A DNA stretch of 64,000 nucleotides from Bimastos eiseni (taxonomy: Eukaryota; Annelida; Clitellata; Crassiclitellata; Lumbricidae): positions 10,454,530 to 10,518,529 of the forward strand of contig OY365822.1 in assembly GCA_959347315.1 (NCBI GenBank), in the 5' to 3' direction. Positions 45,141-59,618 of this stretch are shown here, piece by piece; position 1 is the first letter of the stretch, and the number at the start of each line of letters is the position of its first letter. Below the pieces are notes generated by a model that made no database searches, was not told the DNA's origin, and was given only the letters and a program-made list of their open reading frames with translations. A program made the position numbers and the translations under genes.

Positions 45141-45626
45141 GGGGCCGTCAACATATTACGTATGCAGCGAGGGAGGGGTTTCGAATTTCGTCGGTTTTGC
45201 GTATGGGTGCGTATGGTGGGGGAGGAGGAGGTCCCGAAAATATATGTACGCAAATATAATTGTCTGATTATGACATACACAATGCGGAATATTGAAATCA
45301 GAACTGTAAACTCAATCACAGACTATTCCAGCTCAATCAATTTTATGTAGCATTAAAATGTTAAAATGCAAGTATTGTGTAGTGTTTTATTTCTTCATAA
45401 CAGTTAACAAATTTAAGCTGTTAAATATGATGCATAAAAAAATAAATAACCTGCAGTTAAATCAATGTCTTATAGATGTCTTAAGCTATTTATCCTTTGC
45501 AATGGGGGGGCTCAGATGTATGTGTACGCATGGGGGGAGGGGTCCACAATATGTACGTGGTGCAACAGAATAGGGGCGGATTCGAAAATCCGATTTTTTT
45601 TGCGAACGTAATGTATGGATGGGCCC
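45141..45626. mobile_element. PIF/Harbinger-like MITE
   Basis: The ends are inverted repeats: GGGGCCGTCAACATATTACG at the left and its imperfect complement ending GGGCCC at the right. The flanking trinucleotide TTA is duplicated (45138-45140 and 45627-45629), typical of PIF/Harbinger. Subterminal G-rich and TACG/TATG-rich repeats occur inside and there is no transposase. It lies about 260 bp upstream of the FBXO3 start codon, so it may contribute promoter sequence. The superfamily call rests on the 3-bp duplication. Confidence 0.65.
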
Positions 45627-45886
45627 TTATTGAGATTATTGTTATTATCTATTATTATTATTTCTATTATTATTGTTATTATTATTATTATTATGTCTTG
45701 TCCATTCTCAGTGTGCCCCAGATTCAGAATAATAAAATTGTTCAATTCAATTGTCATTACTATGGGATCTATTATTATTATTGTTGTTGTTGTTGTATAT
45801 GCTATCATCCAATACTTTGGCCAATCTTCCTTTAGTATAGTAATTATTTGTGACCGTTTTTTGCTTTAGATTGATTTCAAGTAAAG

Positions 45887-46663
45887 ATGGACGATGGCGA
45901 AGAGGTTTTACCGGTTCTTTGTCTTCCGTATGATGTCTTACTTCATGTCTTGTCCTACTTGGATTTCAGAGACTTAATCAGGTATTTATAAGATCAAAGA
46001 CAAGTTTTAGAACACTTCTAAGGCAGACTGTGTAGTGTTTTAAAATGTTAGTCTTTGTTGTAAAATTCCTGTAAGTCAGCCTATATGTGTTGACTCAACT
46101 TGATTGTTTAGTGGCTAATGTTGGCATGCGATGTAATATAATTCAGCATCTATATTTGTGCTCCCTCTTTATGGCAGGCTGCCAAAGACCGCCTCTTGAA
46201 ATCCATTGAGGGGAATCGCGACCATGTTCTGAGCCGTATGTTCCCACTGCCAACCCAACACCATTACGCCCTTCACCTGCGTGCGTATATATATATAAAC
46301 TGCCAGGAACTTTATATCTAGATTTCTTTATAGTTGTCCGAAAAGGGCATGCTGACATTACAGCACTTATCTGAGCTTTAAGGAAACACTTGTATTTTAT
46401 TTAGTCAATTAAATTTACTCTGTAAGCCACGATGCGGTTTGTCATCTGGCAGGTATTTTACTACAATAAACAAATATCATCATCTCCAAGATGCTACATT
46501 AAACACCTGGATGCGTATTTCTACCTGCTGATCACATGACTTGATTGATTATGTGGTGACTTTCTGTGTGCAGGTGTTCCTTCGTTTGTCATCAGTTGAA
46601 CAGCTTGGCAAACTATGATCCCTTCTGGAAGATTCACTGCAGGGTCCATTTTGACGAGGAAGT
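45887..46663 (+). other. FBXO3: FBXO3 exons 1-2: F-box
   Basis: Exon 1 encodes LCLPYDVLLHVLSYLDF and exon 2 continues CSFVCHQLNSLANYDPFWK. This is a canonical F-box of about 45 residues, with the LP start, two helices and the V-C...N...FWK third helix that contacts SKP1. The split Arg codon (AG+G) at the junction confirms the splice. Confidence 0.95.
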
Positions 46664-49600
46664 GTAAGAAGAACACACTTATTCATACATTGTGGACTGT
46701 TTAGCGCAAAGTCATCGGGGGACAAGTTTCATGATAGGATGTATAAACCAGGCCATACATAAGAATGGGATAATGTTGAAAAGGCCAGTATGTGGTGCTA
46801 TGCAGTAGACATGTATGTGAGCTGTAAAGTAAAAAACGATGGTTATGGTTAAGTAGTGGAAATAATTATTGCATCACCTTGCAGAAAGCTAAAAATTTAT
46901 GTTACTCAAATTATTTTGTTAGCAAGTATAAAATTAGTCATTTACATATTTTCAAGAATGTCTGTTGGTCTATACAAGAAAGAAAATAAGAAAAATCATT
47001 GTTTCTACTCAATTTTCTAACATTTCGTTGTACTACCTCAAGCTTTTATCACAGGTTGATGCAATAATTATTTCCACCACTGCATTGTGCCAATATGACA
47101 ATGTTTCTGTTTGGATTACACATATCATACATATTGGCCTATATGGTGGCAGAATGGGATATTAGTAAATAGAAACGTGATTCCTCATGGGGCTTCTGAT
47201 GTGCTGCACATGGTATTGTTGTTTGAATGTCTTTCAATAAATTTATGTGTCCTTTATGTTATTATTATTATTTTTATACTCGAGTTATGAATAATCCCTC
47301 ATGTGATGAAACAATTGTCCACAGACCAGCAGTTCTCAACCTGTGGGTGGCGGCCCCAAGGTGGTCGCCTTACGATTTATCATAGGTTGGCTTGAACCTT
47401 CGTGAATTTTCTTAAAGTAGTTGTCGACGTAGTTTCTTATATTTAACATTCATGTATTTGTCATTAATACACTAACTACTACACTATAGCGACTCACAGT
47501 GATCTTTACCTATTTCTTGTAAGTACTATGTTTGAGGGCAGTAACCTAGTTAATCTTATAGTTGGGGTTGCCAGAACTTTGGAAATATTATCAGGGGGTC
47601 GCAGGACTACAAGGATAAGAACTGCTGCCATAGACAATTATTATTATTTATGTTTCAGTAGTATTTAGAGGTCACTAGGTAAGTTTTTCAGCATTGTTTC
47701 ATTATAATTTTGTCTATTTCCAGCTGTCCTGAATCCTTCACCTGGAGAGAAAACTTCATTAGCTGGTACTCGGACTTTGGTCGCTATCTGCCAATCTACC
47801 GCAAGGTACGAAAGGCGTGGAACATGATTGAAGCGTACACAAAAGAGAACTGCCCTAATATCTTCACTTCACTCAGAGGTCAGCTTCATTGGCCACGGAT
47901 TGACCACATTTTGTAGAAGAGCTAATTAAGTGTATCTTAAGTGTGTTTTACTATTATCTGCACAAGTATCTTTCATGGCATCTCTTAATTAATAACTGAG
48001 CAGTCTATTAAAGTTATAACTGGAAAGGAAGTACTAAAGTGCAGGGAGAGGTTCTTTCAATTGGTGCAAAACAAGTCAACTCTTGGTGAGAGGTGTTAAT
48101 CAAGGAACCACACAGATCATTAGGGTCATAATAATTATGGAATTAATTAAGAATTAATGTAATTCTTCAGCATAAGAGTTGTATACTTGTAGAATAGTTT
48201 GGATGATGGTATTGTCTCAGTGGACAATAACACAGAAAAATTGGGCTATTAAGCATTCCAGTTTAATTTGCAATGGTTCTAACACATATACATGTATGTT
48301 ACAGGCAATTTGTCAAACAGGGATTTTGTAAAATACCTGATTTCTTAGATTTTGGGCCATCTGTAAAATCACCCATTTACGCTTAGGATTAGAGTCAGGG
48401 TCAGAGTTATGATTTTGGTTAGTGCAGGATTAGTGTAGAGTTAGGGTTTTACAAATTGCCTAGGCATTTTACGAAATCCATAGTTTCACACATTGCCTGT
48501 AATATATATATATATATATTTCTGAACCACTTAAAACCCTCCTTATGTTATGCTAAGTACCTCACAAAAGCTTAAACTGATGTTTTTAACATGAAAGCTA
48601 CTTGTAACTTGGCTGCTTCATTGGATGTGCAATTCTGAACTTGGTCATCTCAACAATTATTATGCATCATGTAATTTTTTGGTGGACAATAAAGCATTGA
48701 TTGAAAGCATTGATTGATTGATTGATTGACAAGACATATATGAACGTTTGTACACTGGCTCTCAAAGACGAAGGTAATGGTCTGTGAGTGCAGGGATGGC
48801 GATCCCGGAGGGGTAGAGCGGACAGGTCCCCCACCTTTTACAGAGTAATATGTTTGTCCCCCCCACATTTTCTACCCCTCTCATTGGGTGTCCCCCCCAC
48901 CTGTTAAACAAGATTGCCACCTCTGTATGAGTGTACTTCCACTTGTGAATCATATTTAAAACTAAAGTTATTATATTACATGTTGCTTTATGTACTTATG
49001 TAACTTGGCAATTGAAGTAATTTCGTTTGGCTCAATGTGTACATTATGACCCTGCAGTTTCTCTGTTGAATTACAGAGAAATATGTGTGTGTTATGTAAT
49101 GTAACAATATTTGTGTTGTGCATATTAAGAGCCTCTAGGAGACATTTTCTTCACTGGCTACCTCTCCCACAGCGTATTGCGTATAGGGTTTCTGCCAAGG
49201 TTTGGCGCTGCCACTGTGGCACTGCCCCTATTTACTTTCAGGAGCTGTGTTGACCTGTCACTGCCAATGTCAGTCGAAGGTCTCTCCGATCTGCTACTTG
49301 GGGCAGCTTGACTGTCCTCTTTGCCCGCTCTTCTATGATGTAGAACCAGGCCTTTGCAGTGTTCGGTCTAGCCACATGGTTTGGGCTACAATAAGAGCTT
49401 CACCTTCTATGCAAAGCCTCCTAATCTGCTTTCAACTCATTACTGAAAATGCACTTTATAGCCGCATTCGAACCGGGAACGCCTCTGAGTAGATATCTTG
49501 AAGAGCACTATATTAAGTTTCAATGATTGATTGATTGATTGATTTTCACACAGCTATCATCAATCAGATGGGAAATTTAGGTGTCTTTAATGCTAGAAAA

Positions 49601-52600
49601 AATGCAATGCATCCATTGAGAAAATTTCGAAGGAAATTTGTTCCATATGGATGTATATCACCTACTGAGAATTTTATTCTTATTTCCTTCAGTTGGAGCT
49701 TCGGAGGAGGAACTGAATGAAACGGAAGCTAAATTAGAAGTGGTTTTGCCAGATGACCTGCGATGTGTCTACAGAATACACAATGGACAGATGTACCATG
49801 AACCAGTTGGGTAAGAACAACTCTGTAAGATCCAGAACTATTTATCTCCACTGGTAACATTGACAGTATTAAACAACATTAGATGATTGTTGGTATTGTT
49901 TGTCACAGGCAAAATTTGACAGTTAATGATTGAGGACCCATGTGTCACAAGTAAATTTAGATATATTTACACTTGAAATTTGATATTGCCTTTCTTCCAA
50001 CATTTTTTGCTCAGAAGTGCACAAACGCCTCGATGTCGCAACTGTAGGTGTAATGCAGAGCAATTGTGCATGAAGGACTTGCTCAAGGTCCCTACATAGC
50101 GACAGTGACTTCTCAGACAAGGATTAAACCCACACACTCAGCGTTAAGGGCTGACTGCTCTAACCAATCTGCCACTGTGCCACACAATATATGATGATTA
50201 AGACCCATTTTTCAGAATTAGATTTTGATGGAGCCCTTGGGTTCAAAGCCCATTTTGAAAGTTATATTAGGTAGATATTGATGGAGACCAATTGATGAAA
50301 CAGCTAGATTTGGATGGCTAGTAATCAGGAACCATTTGTTACAGAGGATGTTAAGTGGCTAATTTGATGGCAACCCATGTGTTTTAGTTAAAATTTACTA
50401 ATGACAAACACCAATTTGTTGAATAGAAAATGTATCATTTACGATTGAAACTTGTTAAGTTACAGGTTAAATAAATGACTATGTTATTACAATCATCATT
50501 GTCATTTGTGTTATCTTGCTATGCAAGCTGCACTCTCACTTCTACATCTCTCGCCCGCTTTAACCAGTTTTACCAGTTCTTTGAATTCTGTAAATTCTTT
50601 GACTAGTGTTATTCCAAACTTTTGTCCATATTTGTGCCAACTCCAAGGATGCGTGATTTCACAAAGTTTGGATATTTGTGATCATTTTGAAGAACTTTGC
50701 ATTCTATGAAGTGCCTCATTTTGGCCTTTTAGCGGATAAGCCAATAATCCATTGTTCTTCACTTTTGACATTTTTGCACTTATGACTAAACAAATTATTA
50801 ATGAACATATATTATTAATTACTTTTGCTATAAACTAATGCTAAATATTTTTTAATGAAATTTTATTAGAGCCTATGCCAATTTTAAAACTGTAGAAGTT
50901 GAGCATTTTTTATCAAATTTTTGATGGTTTCTAGGTGTGCTGCATCACTTTCCCATGCTTGCACCCCTACAATAATGGTATCCCCTGAAAGCTTATCATC
51001 TCCTCTTTAGGGGTCCTTTTGTGTATTCGAAATTGCCTAGCTTTTAATTCAAGCTAATGGTAGTGTTAGAGTCTGGGCCCTAGGCAGCTACTTGTACTAT
51101 AAGTGTCTAAACTGTATTCCTTAATGCTTGTGTACCAGGGATGAAGGAGTGGTCCTTCTCTACATAAGAGAGCGGACTGTATTCCTTAATGCTTGTGGAC
51201 AGGGGATGAAGGAGTGGTCCTTCTGTATATAAGAGAGCGGATATGTGGGATTGGCCGTGTTTTGGCTTTTGAGGTTCCAGGTGAAACATGTGTTAGGCTT
51301 GTTGCCTGTTTTGTTGGTTTGTGGTTCTTCTACAGGTTATAGTTACCTCTTCATTATTTTAACTAGGCTTTTATTAAACTGCGAGCATGCCTCGGTTTCG
51401 TCTTTATGACCAGCCTTTGTAATTGCTATATTTCTTAAATTGTTGTTATTGTGTCTATGATTTCATTGAAATTATAATTATTCCTAATTCTAACAAGTCT
51501 CTGTTCGTGAAATATAGGTCACTTCTAACAATAGCAAGAGTACGGTAAAATGGTCAAATAATTAATCCCACAAACTTTTAATTTACTCAGAAGAGAATGC
51601 AAATGTAACAACTTTAAATTGACATAACTATTTTCTCAGGAATAAGATACAAGAGAAACAGAAGCAGTTCTGGATAGCCAATAAGGAGTTCTATAATATT
51701 ACATAAAAATCTCATTTTTGAAATTTGTAACTATGTGACTGATATCGTGGTGAACCGTCACATTTATGTAAATGGGTATGTAATGTTTGTTTGTATGTAT
51801 GTATGTATATGGCCATTTGTAATTTGTATAGAGTCCTACAAGATACTCACAAGGGTATCATTGTATCAAGCTGTGCTATGTCTTATCGAAGGGTATCTGA
51901 AGTCTATTATACTTAATTTGTGTTCTTTCAGTCTTTTTGGAGCAATAGAAAACTACAACCATTTTCGCAATGAGCGAATGATCAGCTCTATGGAAGTGGT
52001 AAGCGTCTAACTTGACCCACATGAAATCATTGGATGTTAAATCGTTTTCCATGCCTGCCATAACTGAAGTGCTTCCATAGTGTAGTCTGGTAAATGTTTG
52101 AGTATTTGTTATGTTATTTAGTTGAAAATGACGATAATGGTTAGAGGTGCAGCAGTTGTGGGCCCTGCACTATAGATGGCACTGGTCGTTGTAGGCTGGA
52201 TATTCTTTAGCAACAAGAACTGTCATTTATGTTGCGAATAGCACCAGATAGATGCCATCCTTTTCAACTACTGTTCAAATGTTGCCTACAGGTGAAAACT
52301 AGTTTTAGCACGTCCAGAGTTGAGTCTTGTTTCTATGTCTAATACTATTGCCAGACACATTGAAACTGGATAAAATAATGTTGTCACGTCACGATGAAAA
52401 CATGTGCTCCTATGTTTTGCTAATTCAGGCCAAAGAGCCCTATGATTTGGCTAATTGGCTACCATGTCCCAATTGCAGAACTCGCTTAGCTGAACTATGA
52501 TCCAACACCATGCCTTTTCTATCATGGGCCCTTCTATGTGGAGTTGGAATGACTTGCCCCCACAAACCGTAGTAAGATTTTAGTTTGGGTCCCTCCCTCA

Positions 52601-55600
52601 TCCCTTCGTTGCCTGAAGACTCTTATTGCCTTGGGGCTGTCATGCTGATAGCACTTCTGAATAGCTAGTACTGTAAGAAGCACTTTTAAAATTCTCAGAT
52701 ACGATAGGATTACTCATCCAATTCCTCAAGCTAATAATAAGCAAATGTTTTCTTGTTTTGTTCCTTTAGGTCCAGAAAAGGGATGCCCTTGTGCCACATG
52801 GTTTGGTTCATGTCTCCTTCTGCACTGGAACTCAAACCAGTCAGTTCCTCTGTGTGTCCGACGATCAAGGATTCACATCCGGATGCATCTACAGCCCAGA
52901 AAATGTTCACTATAACACGAAAGTTGGCAATAGAAGTTACTTCATTATGGGTGAGAGAAAGAATTAAGTTATTTAACCGTGGGACAGATAGAAGTCCAAT
53001 GTTCAGTGGTGATATAGTTCATCTGTTACTCTGTTGTGAGTTTATAAAAAATTAAGTTAGATGACCACATTTCAGTGGTCAGTTTATTCATCTGTTACTT
53101 CATTTTGGGTTAGAAAATGGTGTAAGTTATCTATGCTTGTGACAGTTAAATGACCACATTTCAGTGTAAGTCCATTTGTGTTGTTTGGTCCTCCTCTGGA
53201 TATCTGCCTGTGAGTGGATGTGATGAACATTGTCTGCAAAAAGCATCGTCTAAAAAGCATTCTCGATGGACTGGGTTAGTGTCCAAGTAAACATTAGCTA
53301 TATGAATATTGTGATTGAGTGAGTGTCCTTCTCATCTTCCCAGTTCCAGAAATGCCTTAGTCAATCAATTCAATAAATGCAATTTATATGGCGCCTCTTC
53401 AAGATAACTATTCAGAGGCACTCCCGACCCAGGCTTGGTCAAAAAGGAAAGTCTTAAAAAGTTAATAGAAAGAGCCAGACAGGTCACGTGGGATAGAGGG
53501 CAGGTCAGATGGGTGGTTGTTCCAGACACTTGAGACTTTCCTGTTCAGTGGCTTAGACAGTGATGCCAGTTGAGAATGCTGATTTTTAGCTGTACTATAC
53601 AAATATTCAATTGCATGCACTACAGTGAATGGAGTAAACTCGAGAGTATTTCTTGACAGAAAATACACCAGGAGATAATATTGGTTATGTGCTGACATAG
53701 TGGTTTGTGTGCTTGACTGTCAACCAAGAGGCTTGGGGTTCAAATGCCCACCAGGGAAGAATTTATATTTATGGATTCTGCTCCACTTGTGCCCTCTAGT
53801 CAACTAGGATATTATAAAGAGTATGTTCAGTACACGTACACACTGACTGCTCACTGTTTGTGGGGAGATGAGATTCATTAATTCATTTCAAGAATTTATG
53901 TAGCACCTCTTCAGCGAAACTACTCAGAGGTGCTTCCAGCCCAGCCACAGCTAAAAAGAAATGATTTTTGCAGCTTTACAAAAGGTGGAAAGGTTATTGT
54001 AAGGGGGAGCATGGAGGGAGGGCAACCAGGAGCCCATTTCAAGTGGATGGACCGACCACCGAGAAAGCTCGACACATCATCGGCAGCATTAGAGATGGAG
54101 AGGGAGAGGGAGAGGGAGATGGAGATGGAGATGGAGAGGGAGATGGAGAGGGAGAGGATCAGGCGCTTGCCCCATACACCGAGGCTGAGAAATGAAGTCG
54201 CAGATGGCAGACGCTTTATACCTTTAGGGGCCCCAGGGATTGTGACCTGTTCTGCTCTTCTAATGCTCAGCTTCTTGGATGCTATCAGGAATGGTGATCC
54301 TGGGGGGTTGAGGGGGACAAGTACCTGTACCTTTCACTGAGAGGGGGCATGTTATACATGTGTCACCCCCCCCCCCCCCCCCCACATGTCCTAACCCCTC
54401 TCATTGGGTGTCCCGCCCACCTGTCAAGCGAGATCGCCGCCTCTGGATGCTATGATTTCGTTGATTGCTTTATCATTCAACAGTATGCTACCTTCGAAAT
54501 AGCTAGGATGTCCATATAGTATATTACTATATACCATGGGAAGTTACTCTTTGTTTCAATGTGTTACAGGTCGTGGTTATCTTGATTGGTTCTCGAAATT
54601 TGCTCAGGAACTTGCTGACAAGACATTTCCATTGGTCAAACTGAGTCTCGGCAATTGCATTTACAAGTAAGATTTTCATTCAGAGAGACTTATATTTTAT
54701 CGGCAGTTACTTGCGTATGTTAAGTTTTTAACCTTAGAACTTTCATATTGTAGGATGCCCACTCGATTCTGCCTGCTTACCTGCGGTTCACTGAGAATAC
54801 ATCTAAAGAACTCTGTATATATTATGGAAAGAACTGTTTAACGCATGTTCCAAATGGATGGACTCTGCCTGTTTGAACTGGATTTTCTGCTCTGTGTTCT
54901 CTTGTGCTTCTGAGCTGAGTGGATGATGCCACATCTGGTATTAGATTGAACATTATCTCAAACAGTTGACTAGGTATTGGGTATCTCTTAAGGTATTATT
55001 GTGGGAGCCAGACTGCCAGAGGTTCTGCAATGTCTGCTGAAAGACAAGAGTCAACTGTTCGGTCACCAAGTTGTGTTCTAGACTAAGATTGGCTAGATTT
55101 TATTTAACTTTCGGTTCCATGTTTAATAAATGTAACCGAACTGGTCTCATCAAGAGTGTAGTCTTTGGGACTCGTGTGAGACTGTTTCTCAGGAGTCACA
55201 GCAAGCAAACAAGTTCTTTTTATTGTCATCAAAATGGTACAGGAAAACTTATGAGATATGTACAGTTTAGCAAGCAAGGTACAAATGGGGAGGATAGAAT
55301 CCCAAGAAAGACCTAGGTCCTGTAGGCGGAGCCACCCATATTACGGAACAAAACATAGGGACAAACAGAGTTTGACTTTTAACCAATTTACTACTTAAGC
55401 TTAATTAGTTGGCACATGATACATTTGTTAACCATAATTGACCTTGGGTAGCTATAGTTCGTACATTGACTATTTTCGCTCTGTTCGTAGAAAAACGTGG
55501 TGAGAGCATCTGTTGTCATGATGTGTATAGGATGTATAGTCTTTTTTCTTTACGGCTGACGTATCTGCACCCATGGATTCAACCGACCCTCCGCTTGTTT

Positions 55601-58600
55601 CCAGGCTTGGGACTGGCTCTACTGTTGTAATCAGAGGCGAAGTAGCGGTTTAACATCAAAGTTTTCCGTCTCCTAGCCTGCCTCTCTCCCGAGGTACCCA
55701 CTGGGCAGTGGGGGCCAGGGTTATTGTGATGGCGATCTGATCTTGCCATTCCACAACACCGTCACTGGGCATATGCAGTTTTTCAAGGAGGTGCTGTTGC
55801 CACCCACTGCACCCTGGCAGAGTTGCCGCTGTGGGTCCGCGACTGCTTATTCATCTGGGATAAACCCCGCTTATTTCGCAACTACCCTTCATGCTGAAGG
55901 GCATTCCACTATCCGCCACCTGTGGATGCGCTGGGTTGCAGTACAGTTCTGCAGTGTTTTAGCAATGCCTCAGCACTTACTAACACCCAGCAAGAACAAC
56001 GGTTGTCTAATTTCAAGTAGAACTATGGAATGCACTGAGATATTTAGATGCAAACAATATTCAGAACAGAGGGAACTAGATGTCGGCAGAAAGGACTGCG
56101 GCGGCTTAGGGGTCTAAATGAGCCAGATGAACTTGTGATTCGCATGGGCTGAGAAATAATTGGCAGGTAATGAAAAGCTGTCGTAACATTATAGAAGACT
56201 ATAGTCTATGATCTTGAATTTTAAGAAGATCTATATTGAAGACCCCCATTCTGAATATGTCCTTGGCCTTAGGCTGGAGAGCCGTTTGTAGGGCTTCCCA
56301 TTCTTGGTTAAACTCATCCAGGCTGTGGTGACCAGACCTGGTGGTCTGTGAAGATAGAAACAGCGACTCGAGGTGTGAACAAATAAGCGATAACTGAACT
56401 AGGCTCTAAATAGAAAGTCATACTTAAAATTAAGTCATACTTACTGAAGAGACCAACTCCTCCCTTACCAGTGGTTCAACATTGATGTACAAATCTAGAA
56501 CACTGTATTTATGTGGCTTCAGCAAGATCATTATCATGCCAAGTCTCAGTAACCTCTAGAATATCAACAGACATGAAAGTCAGTAGCGACTCAAATTTTG
56601 GAAAGCTTTGATTGGATGCTTCAGCAATTTGTATGCATCACAAAATTCAGATGTCTGTTTTTATTACTTATGTTTAGCAATGAGTTAGGTATGCTGTAGT
56701 TACTACTAGCTGGTCTGATTGAGAAATAAGTTTCATCTGGATATGTATCAGGATTATTTAAGAACTGGCAGCGATTTTCAGCCAAGTCAGAGCAAATTTC
56801 CAATTGTAGACCTTCATTCATCAATGTTGTGCTAAGTAGTTGCTATTCACATTTCATGTATACATGCTATAAATTCCTTGTTATCAATGATTTGATTAAA
56901 AGGGAGTGTGTTAGCAAGACATTTGGAGTGACACCATGTGCTCCAGCATTTAACATCAGCAATAGAACATAGCATGCGACAATGAGTTAACATTGGATGG
57001 CTGTTAGGTTATTGGCATCGTAGTACATTAGAATAGGAGCTTGTGTCACAAGTCTTTTGAACTCGGTGAATCTGCGGTCCTGTTCTGTTCCCCATGTCCA
57101 AGGTTGCTCTTTTCTGGTTTATTTGGTTATTGGATGTATCACTTCAGGTAGATATGGGAGGATTTGGGATAGTTTACCATGCCACTGAATCTGTGTACTT
57201 CCTCAACACATGTTTGAGATTTAAGTTTTGTGATAGCTTTGATTTTCTTAGGATTTGCCTTTAAACCATAGTTTGTGATATGATACCAAGAAACAAGACT
57301 TCGGAGTGGCAGAAATCGGATTTGCCGTTGTTGAGCCTAATGCGCAGATGATTTGCACCTATGCAGACGTATCAATAAATCAAAATCAACTTTATTGCTT
57401 ACCAAAGAACACAAAAAACAAAAATTATGTTAAAGAACAAACATATGTGCAAATTAGCAGTAATTACAGAGTTATGTATAATGCAGTAAATGATCAAGTT
57501 TCAGATAGTGATCCTTGAGTGCGTCTTCCCAGTTGTCATCTGTGCCAAAGCAGAGGATGTCATTAGCGATGCATAGTATGCTGTCTAGATTGCCAAGGGC
57601 TTGGTTGAGACTCGTTTGAAAGTCTTCGTTACTGGTATTTAGACCAAAAGGGAGGAGTCGGAATGGAACTCAGTAACCTCCCAAAACTGAAGTCTCAAAA
57701 GTAGCTGAGTAATAATGAGTAATGACATGAGGCATTCATTATTTGTAAAGAAAACAGCTTTAATTCTATGAAAATTAATCAGTTAGTATGTTTGTTAAAA
57801 AGATAAAAAAATCCGTTCCTTCAGCAATGCACTTTGCCAGAGGAATTCCTTAAAATATATGATGGTTGATTTATCTGCGTTGCTTATGTGTGTGCAATCT
57901 CGTGTTCTCCATATTTGTGTGAGTCACATTGTAATAGGAATATAAGAAGACCCTTTTATAAACAAATACAGGCTGCATATAAATTCAAAGGTATTCTACC
58001 CAAGTCCAGGGCAGGATTTTGTTCATACGGTAAAGATTAGTCCTATTGGTTTTTACACATAATTATCAGAAGTCAACATTCAATTCAAATGATTTCATTT
58101 GCTTCTTACAATGTACCTTGTACAATTATACATCCACGTCACAAAAATAATGACAGCAAATGGGAAGCCCAGAAGGGTTGCAAGACCCACTAAGTAGAGC
58201 CACCCTTACAACAGTTCAGCTTAGCGTCAAAAGTGTCATAGACTATACAGGAGTCACAGTTTATAACTTAAATCTTAACAGACCTCTTAATTAACGATGA
58301 ACATCAAGAATAATGACAAACATTGACTAAAGTTCTCTACAGTACGATTCTTAAGTTTTCTTTAGAACACCACAGATGTACTGATACAACACCAACAAAC
58401 TTTACAGTCACCCAAGCTGTGCGTTAACCCACGTGATCCATCTGCCTGAACTGAATCAAGTCAACCTTACTTGCACTCACCAATATATGTGTTAGATTGA
58501 ACATTGTCTCAAACAGTTGACTAGGTATTGGATAATATTGTGTTTGTCTAAGACATTATTGTGGAACACGAGGTTCTCCAATGTCTGCTGAAAGACGGGA

Positions 58601-59556
58601 GTCAACTGATGGGTTGTCAAGTTGTGTTTGCTCTTATCATTATACAAAAATAAAATGTCCATGTCATAACCTGCTAATCAGTCGACAGCAAATTGAGCCC
58701 AGAAGGGTCGCAAGACCCACTAAGTAGGGCCACCCTTACAACAGTTCAGCTTAGTGGCAACAGTGTGTTATGGACTACTAGACTTTGTTTATCTTTTGGT
58801 TCCAGACTTATTATACCTTAACCAAACTGCTGTCGTTAAGGGTTAGTCTTTGGAACTCGTGTGACTGCATGAGACTCTTTCTCAGGTCATTTGTTTTATT
58901 TTATGTTATGGTTGTAATAAATTATTGTCTTGTTTTCTACCAACTATTTTTCCTATTCTTATATGGTACCTCTTGTCACCTGGAGGCCACATATAGTAAA
59001 GTTGTAATGTTGGTTTTCATTACGGACATTACATATTGTTACTATTTCTCTGCTCTATGTGTTAATTTGGTTAATTATAGGTTATTTATGTTTTGCAGAA
59101 ACTGTTATTTTGTCATACAAGTCAAGTTGTCTTAATTACGACATGTTGAAGTTACATTATATTACATTACATCTATTGAAATTTAAATTGCAAAAATTAC
59201 TATGAATTACACTAATTAGTAATTAAGTAACACTGCAAGTTACATCTACTTCTCTGGAGGGAATAACATCTGTTTAAATTTTTTTCAATAAAACTATGGT
59301 CCGGTTTTGTTTGTTTTTACTGGCTTGAATAATTAGTAGTCATCCTCAGATATGTTATGTTTTACTTTTTTTATATTTTGTTATGGTTTTTTAAAAATTT
59401 TATTAGATTTTACCATGAGCCTGGATGTGTGGCGGTTACACATAATGTGCGTGTGAGCGTTGCAACGGCCTTCATCTCGGAAATGAGTACAGTGAAGCCT
59501 CCACGCTTCACATTTGCATATCGCATAACGTAAGGCATAAATTCACATCGCTGTTT

Positions 59557-59618
<62 letters not shown>

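Larger units (their letters stand above)
47724..52950 (+). other. FBXO3: FBXO3 exons 3-6: SUKH/Knr4-like region
   Basis: Exon 3 has WRENFISWYSDFGRYLPIY and the helix before the domain. Exon 4 has LPDDLRCVYRIHNGQ, the typical Smi1/Knr4 (SUKH) 'lPedl...y...NGq' core. Exon 5 is short (67 nt) with LFGAIENYNHF. Exon 6 has LVHVSFCTGTQTSQFLCV and a G-x-I-Y segment. The SUKH assignment follows the known domain layout of FBXO3. Confidence 0.85.
54938..58890 (-). mobile_element. Decayed Ty3/gypsy LTR retrotransposon region in FBXO3 intron 7
   Basis: Two diverged direct repeats (54938-55078 and 58490-58645; shared words TTAGATTGAACATT, CAAACAGTTGACTAGGTATT, AATGTCTGCTGAAAGAC) bracket minus-strand reverse transcriptase and RNase H remnants. 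A second short repeat (AGGGTTGCAAGACCCACTAA and neighbours) occurs at 58170-58225 and 58695-58755. Boundaries and internal rearrangement are uncertain. Interpreted as LTR remnants around a retroelement body. Confidence 0.65.

Noticed and set aside
58785..59135. 116-codon hydrophobic plus-strand frame in FBXO3 intron 7
   Set aside because: AT-rich intron sequence overlapping a gypsy-related repeat; no domain or splice evidence.
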